A DNA stretch of 64,000 nt from positions 21,158,824 through 21,222,823 of the forward strand of contig OX422184.1 in assembly GCA_949130485.1 (NCBI GenBank), written 5' to 3'. A program made the translations under genes and the position numbers. Below the pieces are notes generated by a model. The model saw only the letters and a program-made list of their open reading frames with translations, was not told the origin of the DNA and made no database searches. This document shows, piece after piece, positions 47,125 to 57,606 of the stretch (position 1 is the first letter of the stretch; the number at the start of each line of letters is the position of its first letter). Origin of the DNA: Agelas oroides. Lineage: Eukaryota > Porifera > Demospongiae > Agelasida > Agelasidae.

Positions 47125-50100
47125 GTAAGCACCTGAGCTGTTTTCGATTTTATCGTCTTTTGACAAGTGGTCTGAACAAAGAAGAAAATGGCACTTTTGC
47201 TACCGCACACTTTTGCATTTAGCTGTCTTCTGCGTGGCTTTTGGACAACTATATGAGTCTTGCTGATCACAAAGGCACTCAAAGAGGAAGCATGGGCACT
47301 TATATACGCATTTGTGGTGAAGTTATACGGCTTTTGCTTAAGTATTGCATGTATTGGGTGTCGGCGCCATCCCTACATAGAGAGTCTACCGACTCTCTGA
47401 TAGTGGGTTATTTTCAAAAATTCAGCCGGTCCCTCAAGCTGCACCTTGGTTACTGACCATAAATCCCTTTGGCTATGATGCAGCAAAACATTATACAGAG
47501 TGGATGGTGTAGTTCTTGCAGACTGAATATCTCCATCACTATCTACTGTTACTCGTGAATGATTTTTGCCGAGCAGATTAGGGCGAGGATACCGATCTTG
47601 CATTGTCTCTTCTTGGTTGGCAGGGTGTGGCTTACATAGTTATGTGCTAACATCTGTCACACAAAAATCTGTCACACTTACGTAGAAATGCAAACAACAT
47701 TATGCTTAAGAATACAACAGTGATCATGGTTGGGAATGCATTTCCAACCCAGCACTGCAGCAGTGCTAGCAGTCTCATTGTTCCCTACCGGCTGCAGTTT
47801 CATACCAGTAGTGGGATCAGCAGAGCGGGTCCAGCGTGTGCCAGTACCAGCAAAGCAAAGGCAGAGAACTAGACAGAGTAGAGCGATAAACAGAAGCTCG
47901 AGGAAGTGGATTCCAAGGGCCAGCAGAGTGCACTCAATTCCTTGCAACACTAAGGGAGTGACGACAAAGAGGCTAGCACAGTGAAGCAAAAAGACAGTGA
48001 TAGTAAAGTTACTATGCCATGCCATTTTGGTGCTAGGCAAAGGTTGCAAAACCTTGCTAATGTCCACAACCCATCAAAAGCACACTCTGATAGGCTTGCT
48101 TCATGCCTCAAACTCTGTCCTTGGTCACTGACTATGGTTATGTATGCACCTTGTGTGCACAAGGTTTACTCCGCACAACCGTGCCTTGGTTGCACACTAT
48201 GGGAAGTAATCAGACCAATAAATGTTTATACAAGGCATTACGCGTACGTACAAGCAAACAAGATTTTCAAGACAAAAGTTTCTAATTCTTAGAGGTGAAG
48301 CCCTGCTATTTGTAAACACATTCAAGTGTTGGGAGGTACTTAGTGGTGTACTGTGTTACATACAAATGTTGATGCAAACAAATAGTGCTGATTAGCAACA
48401 ACATTCCTGAACCTCACCTCTGAATAAACATACATTGGTCGTGAAACAAGGTTTCCATCATAATATTATATAACACACGCACGGAATTGGGATAGGCAAC
48501 GTACTAGAAAAAATTCTGCCTAAGGTCACATGCAACTCAAGCGGCCATGTGGGGATGGCAGACACAAACCCAGCTGTGGTTTGCGATTGAGATGATGGAT
48601 GAAAACTTGTACTATATTGATTGGAAGATCACCTTTGACTGTTAACACATTAACATGGGATACTAGGTGACTCGGGCGAGCAAAAACTTATTCAGTTTTA
48701 TGTACAGATTATCATGGACAGTGTAGCTGTAGGAGAATAGAGCCAGTACCTATAGTGTCGTTCCCACCGTCAAGTGTTGGAAAGTTGGGCGGGGGCCTGA
48801 AAATTAACTTCCATTTTGTTTTTGTACACATGTGTAGTTATGATTAAATAGCTGGACATTTCTGATTAAGTGGGTAAGGCAGTGATTGCTAAGTAGGTGG
48901 GGCAGTTATGGCTATATCAGTTACCAGTATCATTTAGACACGTACGCTCAAAAAAACACTGGCCTTCAGTGTAGTACCCTTTGTGATCATTGCATGACTA
49001 TGGGTCTATTATGTAACTGCATTATGTCAATTTTACATACTACTAGGTATATGCAGGTGCACTGTGCCTCATGCAGGTCATGTGGGAGTGGTTTTATATA
49101 GTAAGTTTTTCATGGGAACATCTGACAGTGGGAAATGTGTCTAGTGTGTGTAGAAATATTAGAGTCTTCTTCCAATGATGCTGGCCAGCTCATGGATGTG
49201 GTTACAAGTTGTATGACATATTAATGAAAAGTGCATCACTTACCAACGAGAAGTGTATCATTCAGCTGCTAGTACACATGTTTCCTGTCATCTTGTGTAG
49301 CTTGTTACACACTAAGTCTGTCAAATCACCCTAGCCTGTCCCATATACTCTCGTCTTTGTTGCAAAGAGTGCATATGGCAGTGATGTTGCATAAACTACT
49401 ATGTAAAATTTGTGTACTTCATCCATAAACCCATTACGGACAGACATAAAAGATGTACACACATACATACACACAACAAGCACAGACCTGAGACTAAGAT
49501 CCCACCAGCACCCACTGTGCGTGCACAATTATGTGCTTCATACTAAAACATTCAGCAACTGATACCAGTCAAACAGACAGAAACCTAAATCACTAAAAAT
49601 TGTGATGTCATCTGTTGTCTTGACTTAGCATCAATCTGTGTTTAGAGTATGGCTACCAACAATACTGAAATTTGATTGGTCAATAGCAAGTAACAAAATC
49701 TCATAGAAACTTCAGGGTAACCATCTATGACAGATGCTTACCCTTTGGCAATATACAGCTACTATACAACTGATAGTATGGTATAGCAACAGTAACTAAG
49801 GTTAATATAAATATTTAAAAAACCGAGTTTGATATCCAATTTTCTTCCTGATTTGTTTAATTGATGTGAGGCCTGTGAGGAGAAGCTTCATTTGATAGTC
49901 CTGTGGGAATTGCAGTTCAGCTAATTCACTTGGCAGAGTGAGCTGCGAGCAGGTAGTAGTCTGTCATTTCTGTTTTGTTTTTACAAATTCACAGCACTAC
50001 AGCCAGCAACAAAACGGGCAGCAAGTTACCAATAACTCAACTCGAAAAAAAAAATGTGTCACTACCAGCAGTTATTGTTGCTATATAATCATACCTCTAA

Positions 50101-51813
50101 CTCACACTAATGTACGGGAGTCAATGGGGAAGCCTTGCATGAAGAATCCCTATCTGGATCCATTGAACTATTCAGCCCCACCCCCAGCATAATTCAGAAC
50201 AAGTGGCCATCACCCCCCCTCCCTCAATGATCCCCACACATTAGGAGAATACATAATTTATACAATTATGCGAGCCTTGCCTCAACAAATGGGAGCTATG
50301 ATGTGCGTAGCAGTGTTGGCGCTCCCCCACCCGACACCACAAAATCATACCTCTAACTCACACTAATGTACGGGAGTCGATGGGGAAGCCTTGCAGCTGC
50401 ACGCAGTTTATAAAAAGCCGTATTTCTTACTACAAGTCATGCAACAATCCGTATCACTACTACAAGTCACACGAGAATCCGTATCAGGTACTGCAAGTCA
50501 CGCGAGAATCTGTATCAGGTACTACAAGTCACGTGCGCTATGTCTGAATGTGCAATAAAATAAAAGGTTCGTATGATAAAATCATTATCACCATAGTACC
50601 AATGTATACTGGGAAAAACATCACTCGTTTGTTGCCGTTGGCATTGCACCGTAAAAACGTTTAGGTTACGGCAACCATATTTTGGTCACCTCAGTTGCAT
50701 TCCTTTTGTGTGTGTGACACAAAGTTCAAGGAATGCTTACAATTTGAAAGAGTTTAGTTGAGAAGCTTCCCTAATTAGTATCTCCTTTCAGAAAGCCTAT
50801 AAATCACCATTTGTAGTGAGGTTTGTTGTTTCTTTCTTTGATCTTACACATCTGCCCCTGGACGGTTTCTTGGTTGAATGGTTGTGGTGGTAATGCCAGG
50901 AATGTAGCGAAATAGGTCTTCTGAAAATGAGACGAGCTAATGTAAGTAATGAGAAAGCTCCTTAAATGAACCTTTGAGAAATCCTATTTGGTAGCATTCC
51001 TTGGTCACACTGAAGCAACTGAGACAACCTAAAATGTGGTTGAAGTAACCCAAGTGTTTTTGCAGTGTGTTACTCATGCTGCGCACTCGTAACAATGCAG
51101 ACAGCAAGAAACTTGTGATCTTTTCTGGTATAGCTTCGTACTATGATGATAAAATATAAGTCCAATGAGATCTATGCTTTTTAGCAACCCTCGGGCCCTT
51201 AGTAGTGCCCTTGCTTTGTTTCGGTCGCTACATTTTTGGGCCCTTGGGTTTCTAAATCGTGTAGATCCCTCAGACTCAGCGCCTAACTACTACATAGTGG
51301 CTTGGTTAATGTTCAAGATTGTGTTCACGATGCTACTTCAAGGATACTGATAGGAGCAAAAAATGTCTGAGTCACAGCAGAAATAGCATCTGTTTAAATG
51401 CAAGTGGTCAGTGACTGTCTTCAAGGATATGTTGCGTGCCATGTATAGCTTTAGTGAAGTACGTAGTTGAGCTTAGTGAATTATTAGTTTTTTTTTTGAA
51501 TGTGGACTTACACGAAACCACATATGCAGATCACCACAGACAATGCAAGTTCCCTTCACTTAGTATCAATAGCCATCACTGATATTCTGTGGTACATGAC
51601 TAGCAATGTAGCTGTTTGGCACAGTCATTGCGAATATTGTCAAGCCAACATTGAACTAGGGGGCATATACTCAAGACAAATTGAATATTCAAGTAAACAC
51701 CTCCTCCCACGTTTTGACTCAAAGCAGTGTACAGAAGGGGAGGGGGCACAATGTTGTGGTATGTGTGCACCGTTCGGCATCACAAACAATCTAACCATAA
51801 CACTCCATCTCAC
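47125..51813. repeat. Large paralogous block with insertions (partner 14,935-18,467)
   Basis: The parts 47,400-49,390 and 51,290-51,813 match 14,935-17,080 and 17,940-18,467. The part 49,390-51,290 is mostly absent from the partner; it holds a segment resembling 33,410-33,720 (49,660-49,935), a 53-bp direct repeat (50,087-50,139 and 50,343-50,395), a 31-bp tandem array and a diverged hairpin repeat near 51,150-51,286. No gene. Confidence 0.65.
50419..50538. repeat. 31-bp tandem repeat, four units
   Basis: Units of 30-31 bp built on CGTATC, TACTACAAGTCAC and GAGAATC repeat head to tail without intervening unique sequence. The drift between units is 3-6 bases. The array is not in the paralogous block near 17,000-18,000. 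Confidence 0.75.
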
Positions 51814-51912
51814 CTTTCTCTCCAGCTCCACACTAGCTCCTGCTTGTAGTAGCAGCTCAACAACCTGGGCATGACCTTCCTGGCAGGCTACATACAGAGC
51901 AGTGGCCCCATC
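51814..51912 (-). CDS. Ankyrin-repeat exon (single 33-residue repeat)
   Basis: A 99-bp minus-strand exon with acceptor TTTCACAG (51,913-51,920) and donor GTGAG at 51,809-51,813, phase 0/0. It encodes DGATALYVACQEGHAQVV, ELLLQAGASVELERK, a strong ankyrin consensus with the G-H pair intact. It is the sister of 18,468-18,566. The two differ at a minority of residues and retain frame, splice sites and length, suggesting both were kept under constraint after duplication. It is the most 5' ankyrin exon in the window on this strand. Confidence 0.87.
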
Positions 51913-52059
51913 CTGTGAAAGAGTCAACAATAAAGATGATTATAGTCAACATGTTTAGTGACACAGAGTAGCAAATGATTAATCAATACTTTACCACTAA
52001 TCTGCTGCAGGGGTACGTACGCATAACATACAGCTCAATTGTTAATTATACATCACATG

Positions 52060-52315
52060 TGGCAGTCCTGGGTAGAAATTGAAAATGATTCCATTGCGTA
52101 TCTCCACTGTGTTAGCGGGTTCAAAGCACTGTAGCGCAGAACTTCCATTAAGGGTGGGGCTCATAGTGCTATGTAGACTTATCAGGCATTCATGCATTTT
52201 CGCTGTGCGTATGAGCTCTTCCCTTAAAGAACTTTGTGTGCTTCAGCACTTCAAACGCGGTAACATGGTCAAATTGCACAATGGAATAACACTCGATTTC
52301 TACCCAGGACTGCCA
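52060..52315. mobile_element. 256-bp inverted-repeat element with 6-bp target duplication
   Basis: The ends TGGCAGTCCTGGGTAGAAAT and ATTTCTACCCAGGACTGCCA are perfect 20-bp inverted repeats, and pairing continues inward. CACATG flanks both sides (52,054-52,059; 52,316-52,321). The unoccupied paralogous site is near 18,719. Related fragments are at 10,196-10,400 and 53,060-53,215. Non-coding. Confidence 0.85.
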
Positions 52316-54869
52316 CACATGCCTGGCCTGACTGATTAGTACTCTTACAACATCTGGAGCAGCAACCATGTGAGCCAATTAGAGTTCAGTAATCTTATTA
52401 ACTGGCAATCTTGTAACCTGATATTACAAGAACATTAAAATGAGCTGTAGCTTGACTGGAGGTCAGCAGCAAAGACTAATTAACTTTTTATAAAATAAAA
52501 TTTTTTCTCGTAATATCAGGTTACAAGATTAACATTACTTAAGTCTAATTGGAACTTGAGGCAGACTCCTCTAGAATTGTTAAGATGAAGATCAGCTGTA
52601 CTCTGCAGCTGCTAACAGTTTGTGGAGCCATGGTAACTGTTTACAGTATCATTTGTCCATGTATGGCTGTTCTATGAAAAAAAAAGAGAACCCTACCTGT
52701 ATCGTATATGGCCTGGAAGGGAGACTGATGCATGGAACATGCATGGACTTGTATGGCATGTTGTGGGCTTGTGGTTTGTAGCCCAATAACCTCTGACTTG
52801 CTGGGTCTTGTGGTTTATAGCTTATTAACCTCTGACCTGCTGTGCAAGTATGGAAGCCTGTCCCAGGAGCCTTAGTGACTGTGAGTGCTCTTTATTATGT
52901 AGTCCAGCTGTTTACTTAAGTAATACCATAGTGTCCCGCAAATACGCCCCCCCCTCGCGCATAAGCCCCCCCCCCCGCATTTTTCAGCGCAAAGTCTTCC
53001 AGAGGTATTTTTATCCCGCACATAAGCCAACTACACAACTATGTGTAGCAGTCCAGTGTAGAAAATTGAAGGTTATTCCGTCGCATATTTTGATCGTATC
53101 GCTGTGTTTGAATCACCGTATCACTGAACTTCCGGGGCTCATATGTGCTTTGTAGATTCATTAGATATTCAATTATTCATGCATCTACGAAGTACGTATG
53201 AGCCCCACCCTAATGGGGCACCCCACACCCCACCCGGTTCCTCGTGATGTTACACACAAGGACAAAAATCATGACTTCCGTGACTTTCTGGAAGAATGGC
53301 AGCTTTGCCAAAGTGTACTACGGAAATTCAATGTGACGCTTGTGTTGATACCAGCATTGAAGTAACTTGCTTCATCAGTGGTGATACAGGAGGACCCCGT
53401 GTAAGCTTGTACTGCAAGCAACAAAAAGCTTTACAGTGGTCAACAAATGAGGCTATACTGACAAATGAGGCTATAGTGATTTTGTGTGTACATGTTTATG
53501 AACACACCCAACAACGCACTTGCTATGGGGCATTTACACGAGGGAGAAATACTTATGTAAGAAATTGGCATCAAGCTTTGGCAACTAGGCTAAGTAATCC
53601 CACAAACAACAGTAGTCCACAAGGCACATTTGAAGGAAGAAAACGTTATACTTCAGTACATTTGTGAATCTGAGGTCACAGCCTGATTATTTGACCAAGG
53701 AACTATCATTCTATACACACAACTCTTTTCTGATATTTATAGTGTACGTATGTTCTACAGTCCCACAAAGGTAACTGAGCATTTTTATTATGCCATCTGA
53801 GCCCCACCCCACCTAAATCGGCACTATTTCACTATCACTACAGGTGTTACAATGGGTAATTGTTCAATAAAGTTATGTAAAGAGACAAAACAAATCAAAC
53901 ATTAAAAAATCTCTGATAAACACTGCCTGTCCTCTCTCTTGCCTGAAGTGCAACACGGAGAGCATTCAACTGTTACTATACAGTAGTATAGAGTCACATG
54001 AGCTGTCTCCAATTCTGTTCTATAGGTATATTATAATGTAAATTGAAGTCATGCCCACTTAAATATATTAATCTTGTGATGGGGCAAAGTATGGTCTGAA
54101 TTGTCAACAGGTAAATAAAGTCAGTCTGGAGAACAATCTGTTCCTTTCCAAAGGTCACTCTTCCATTCATAGAAAATAATGATCCTACTACTAATCTCTT
54201 GAGGGCTTATAGTTACCTAGGACAAATGGCCACCCTTCTCTTCCCTCCCCCAACAATCCCAATACATTAGAGATAGCAGTGTTAGATCTTCTCCACTCAA
54301 CACCCGGCCCAAAACTTAGTAGGAATTCCTTTTCCCCCAATCAAATGACTCTTCCTACACCTATGCATAGTTCACACATGTTCCATAACATGTTCCAAAC
54401 GAAACAAGAAGAGAGAAAAAGAGGCTAAGTGCACCTGGTATGTAAACATGCAGTACGGGGCGGGAGGGCAAGGTTGAAGCATGGCATTGCTGTAATCAGT
54501 TTATCAATAAAACTTCATTAGTCACATTCCAGGTAGTTTATAAACAGTTAGTAATGTCTATTGTGTGTTGCCTGCTGTTTTATAATAGCTAGTCACATAC
54601 TGTATAGTGTCAAGCCTGAGGAGCCACACATTGAGTTTAATGTGAGCAGTGGCTGTATGATGTATGTACGTATGTGCACATTTGTCTTAGAGTAAATACA
54701 CTCTTTTGTGAACAACTAACACTCACATCATGAACATTTGTGAACAACGCTCATGCTATGAAAATTTCAAATGCTAGTGGACTAATGTTTTACTCAGATT
54801 GACTAGACTGAGCAATCAAGTAATTCAGCATACACCACCAACACATTATTGTGGAATGTTTGTACATGT
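52316..54869. other. Repeats and non-coding sequence before the retrotransposon
   Basis: The part 52,560-52,760 resembles 4,770-4,930; 52,800-53,400 resembles 590-1,040; 53,240-53,560 matches 35,000-35,340. C-rich runs occur near 52,948-52,977. From 53,700 to 54,869 I see nothing recognisable; it looks like unique A/T-rich sequence. Confidence 0.5.
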
Positions 54870-55303
54870 TGTGAGGGATTACCTCACTGTGACAGCTATT
54901 GCCCTTATTTATTAATTTGTGTATATTTCTGCATGTAGGTTAAGTCATGGTTCCTAATTTCCTGCTTGTATATTTTGTGGTTTAGGTTCTGTATCAAGGT
55001 CAGTTATATTTACCACATTTGTGGAATGTTTCCAGTTGCATCATTTGGTCACCTAGGTCATTTCTTTTGGTTGAATACTTAATGTTTCTGTACCTGATTT
55101 CCTGGCTTTTCAGTTGCTCCCTAATATTTTATATTGTGGTTTCCTGTACTTTCCATATAGGATGTTGTATCATCCTGATTGCAGCTAGATCATGTCAGTT
55201 TTGTACCTATTTAAGTCAGCTGGGTTTTGCTGTTTGATGTTGAACTAGAAATTGAGTCTCTCCAATTGACATCTCGAGTTGCGCCGCGGCTTAATCCTTC
55301 ACA
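54870..55303 (+). repeat. 5' LTR (434 bp)
   Basis: Starts TGTGAGGG and ends CCTTCACA. It differs from the 3' LTR by one base (a G at about 54,964 against T in the other copy). This near-identity indicates recent insertion or gene conversion. Confidence 0.95.
55208..55215 (+). promoter_or_regulatory. Possible TATA-like box in the 5' LTR
   Basis: TATTTAAG lies about 95 bp before the end of the LTR, a plausible distance for a transcription start in its last part. The same box is at about 60,270 in the 3' LTR. No clear AATAAA signal is seen. Confidence 0.3.
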
Positions 55304-55305
55304 TT

Positions 55306-55323
55306 TGGTGGCAGCGGTGGGAT
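55306..55323 (+). other. Primer-binding site, tRNA-Leu type
   Basis: TGGTGGCAGCGGTGGGAT begins two bases after the LTR. It is complementary over 18 bases to the 3' end (including CCA) of typical eukaryotic tRNA-Leu, from knowledge of tRNA-Leu acceptor and T-arm sequence. Confidence 0.8.
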
Positions 55324-55364
55324 CACCGTGCGACAGTTGTTCGGCAGACCCATTGAGACAGTAG

Positions 55365-55961
55365 ATGACCACGAGGTCGGGAAGGAGGTATACCAAGTCG
55401 AGGAAGAGGTTGTCGGAAAACGGAGAGTCGGAAGCCGCTAGTATGACCGAGATGGTACGGTTGTTGCTGGAGGATCGGCGGAAGCGGGAAGAGGAGACGG
55501 CGGCGGAGCAGAGGCGCCGGGATGAGGAAAGAGCCGATGAGTTGCGGCAGAGAATGGAGGAAGAGGAGTGCCGGGCGAGGGAAGCGGACCAGAGGGTCAA
55601 GGAGATGCAGGAGCAGTTTGAGCTGATGCGGAAGCTCGTGGAGGGGACAAGCAAACGTGAGGAGCCACGAAAGCCTGAGGGGGCGGATACCATTAAATTG
55701 ACCAAGTTAACGGAGCAGGATGACATCAAAGCATACCTGACCGTATTCGAGAGAATGATGGGTGCTTACGAGGTGGAGAAGTCACGGTGGGCATTCATGC
55801 TTGCGCCGCAGCTGACGGGAAAGGCACAGCAGGCTTATGCCGCATTGAGCGCGGATGACGCGGGTGACTACCCAGCATTAAAGGCAGCTATACTCCAGCG
55901 ATACGATATCAACGAGGAAACGTATCGCCAACGCTTCCGGGCGGCCAAGATGGGAAGTTGA
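55365..55961 (+). CDS. gag: Gag, N-terminal part (198 codons, ends at a frameshift)
   Basis: ATG at 55,365 lies 42 bases after the primer site. Residues 1-25 are basic (MTTRSGRRYTKSRKR). Residues about 27-95 are rich in E/R/K with heptad spacing and likely form a coiled coil. Residues about 110-195 match the gypsy Gag capsid-like region (TKLTEQDDIKAYLTVFERMM, then FMLAPQLTGKAQQAY and YRQRFRAAK). The frame ends at a TGA at 55,959-55,961 in the middle of the capsid region. The homologous continuation (ATRLTDLARKWL) is one frame over, from about 55,950. A programmed shift at this place would be unusual, so a small indel is more likely. Confidence 0.85.
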   Translation: MTTRSGRRYTKSRKRLSENGESEAASMTEMVRLLLEDRRKREEETAAEQRRRDEERADELRQRMEEEECRAREADQRVKEMQEQFELMRKLVEGTSKREEPRKPEGADTIKLTKLTEQDDIKAYLTVFERMMGAYEVEKSRWAFMLAPQLTGKAQQAYAALSADDAGDYPALKAAILQRYDINEETYRQRFRAAKMGS

Positions 55962-57456
55962 GTCGCCACCGGCATTGGCAACGCGCCTTACTGACCTCGC
56001 TAGAAAGTGGCTGAAGGAATGTGGGACTGTACAGGAGGTCGTCAAGGAACAGTTGCTGCGAGCTCTGCCAGACCAGGTACGGGTCTGGGTGAGTGAACGA
56101 AAGCCAACCACTAGTACTGCAGCGGGACGGTTGGCAAAGGATTACCTGCAGGCGAGGAGACAGTCAATGAGCGTAAACAGGGAGGCAAGCAGGAAGATGG
56201 AGAGGCCATCTGAAGGGCCGGTGAAATGCCATAAGTGTGGACAGCCGGGTCACTTAGCGAGGGAATGTCCGAGGAATACCAGGCTCGGATACGGCGGAGC
56301 AGTGTCGGGGCAGCAACCTCCGAGGCAGGGAAGAGAGGGTCAGGTGTTGAGATACTACAACTGTCATCGTATAGGTCATGTTGCAGCTAAGTGCCCAAGC
56401 AGGGCTGCGATGTACTGTGAGAGTGGTTGCAGGAGGTGTAGGCCAGTTGCGAGGGCCCGTGATCACAAGGGGGATGTCTCCCGACAAGGTGTGGTGGAAG
56501 GAGTGAACGTGAGTGACATTCTGCTGGACACCGGAGCTAGCACCACCCTAGTCAGGAGTGACCTCGTCCCGGAGGAAAAGATGACTGCAGAAGAAATATC
56601 AATCCGCTGTGCACACGGGGATACGGTTATCTACCCACTAGCTGAGATCAAGATTGTGGTTGGTGGAAGGAGTCTCACAGTGGAGGCAGCCGTGGCCGAC
56701 AAGCTACCTGTGTCTGTACTTCTGGGGAGAGATGTGCCAGAACTGGGGGTGCTACTGCAGGAATCGGACCAGGACATTGGGGAGATGCAGCCAGGAGAGG
56801 CCATGGTTGTCACAACCAGAGCACGGAAGAGACAGCAGCAACAGGAGGAAGCTGTCCGGATGGAGGAGGAGAGGAGAGATGGAGCCCATCCCAAGGCGAT
56901 TGAGGGACTGATGACTGTGAACCAGGAGGAGGACCAACCCAGGGAGGGAAACCTGGAGACTGGAGCCCAGGAAGCAGACACTGTTGAGACCAGTGATGGA
57001 GATATGTTGGGGGCCACCTTTGATGAGGAGCTGTTCTCAGGGGGCCAGGAGAGAGTGAAGTTGTCCAGGAGTCAGAAGCGAGCCAACCGGGAAACATTTT
57101 CTCAGGGGAAGGAGGCGGAGAGTACCTACCCTTGTCACCCACTGGATCTGACATCTGCAGAAGTGAGGAGATTGCAGCAGGAAGATGAGTCACTAGTGGA
57201 GGTACGGAAGGCAGCAAGGGGCGAAGCCAGCTCAGCAGGAGCAGGATTCTTTGAGAAGGAGGGCCTGGTCTATCGACGATGGGTGCCACCAGGGAGAGAC
57301 GGAGAGGACATGGCAGTAGAGCAACTGGTACTCCCAAGACAATGCCGGGGAACAGTGATGCAGTTGGCACATACAATCCCATTGGCAGGACACATGGGAA
57401 AGACAAAGACAGGACAGCGGGTCCGCCAGCGTTTCTACTGGCCCACCCTGTTTTGA
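55950..57456 (+). CDS. pol: Gag C-terminus, protease and integrase zinc finger
   Basis: This frame continues capsid (LTDLARKWLKECGTVQEV), then a nucleocapsid CCHC knuckle at 56,227-56,268 (CHKCGQPGHLARECP). A second knuckle at 56,353-56,394 has Tyr where the first Cys belongs. An aspartic protease follows, with the active site LLDTGAST (Asp-Thr-Gly at 56,527-56,535) and the downstream LLGRDVPEL. After a Glu/Gln-rich spacer of about 200 residues comes the integrase HHCC finger, His pair in AHTIPLAGH (about 57,367-57,402), leading into RQRFYWPTLF. A TGA at 57,454-57,456 stops the frame before the finger's Cys pair. There is no reverse transcriptase between protease and integrase. The first in-frame TTG is at 55,975. 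Confidence 0.85.
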
Positions 57457-57606
57457 GATGTGGCCGAATACTGCCGGACGTGTGCCGAGTGCCAGAAGGC
57501 GGCGCCTGGGAGGAGGCAACGGGCCCCCCTCATACCTCTACCTGTCATTGAAGAACCATTCCGACGAATGGCCATGGACATTGTGGGGCCATTACCGAGG
57601 AGCTGA
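57457..57606 (+). pseudogene. pol: Integrase segment isolated between two stop codons
   Basis: Same frame as the ORFs on both sides. It carries the Cys pair of the HHCC finger (EYCRTCAECQK) and the first catalytic Asp of the integrase core (MAMDIVGPLP, Asp codon 57,577-57,579), and ends at a TGA at 57,604-57,606. Both stops are TGA, which a C-to-T change in CGA would produce. Because the first catalytic Asp is cut off from the other two, this copy cannot make a complete integrase without readthrough of both stops. Confidence 0.85.

Noticed and set aside
50419-50538. Possible CRISPR array with 31-bp repeats
   Set aside because: Units abut directly with no spacers, and the setting is eukaryotic intron-like DNA.
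55019-55237. 72-codon ORF in both LTRs as an accessory gene
   Set aside because: Identical in both LTRs only because the LTRs are identical; it lies across the presumed promoter and its composition is not protein-like.
55211-57519. Long minus-strand ORFs antisense to gag and pol (172, 128 and 198 codons)
   Set aside because: They are shadows of the G/A-rich sense coding frames and match no family.
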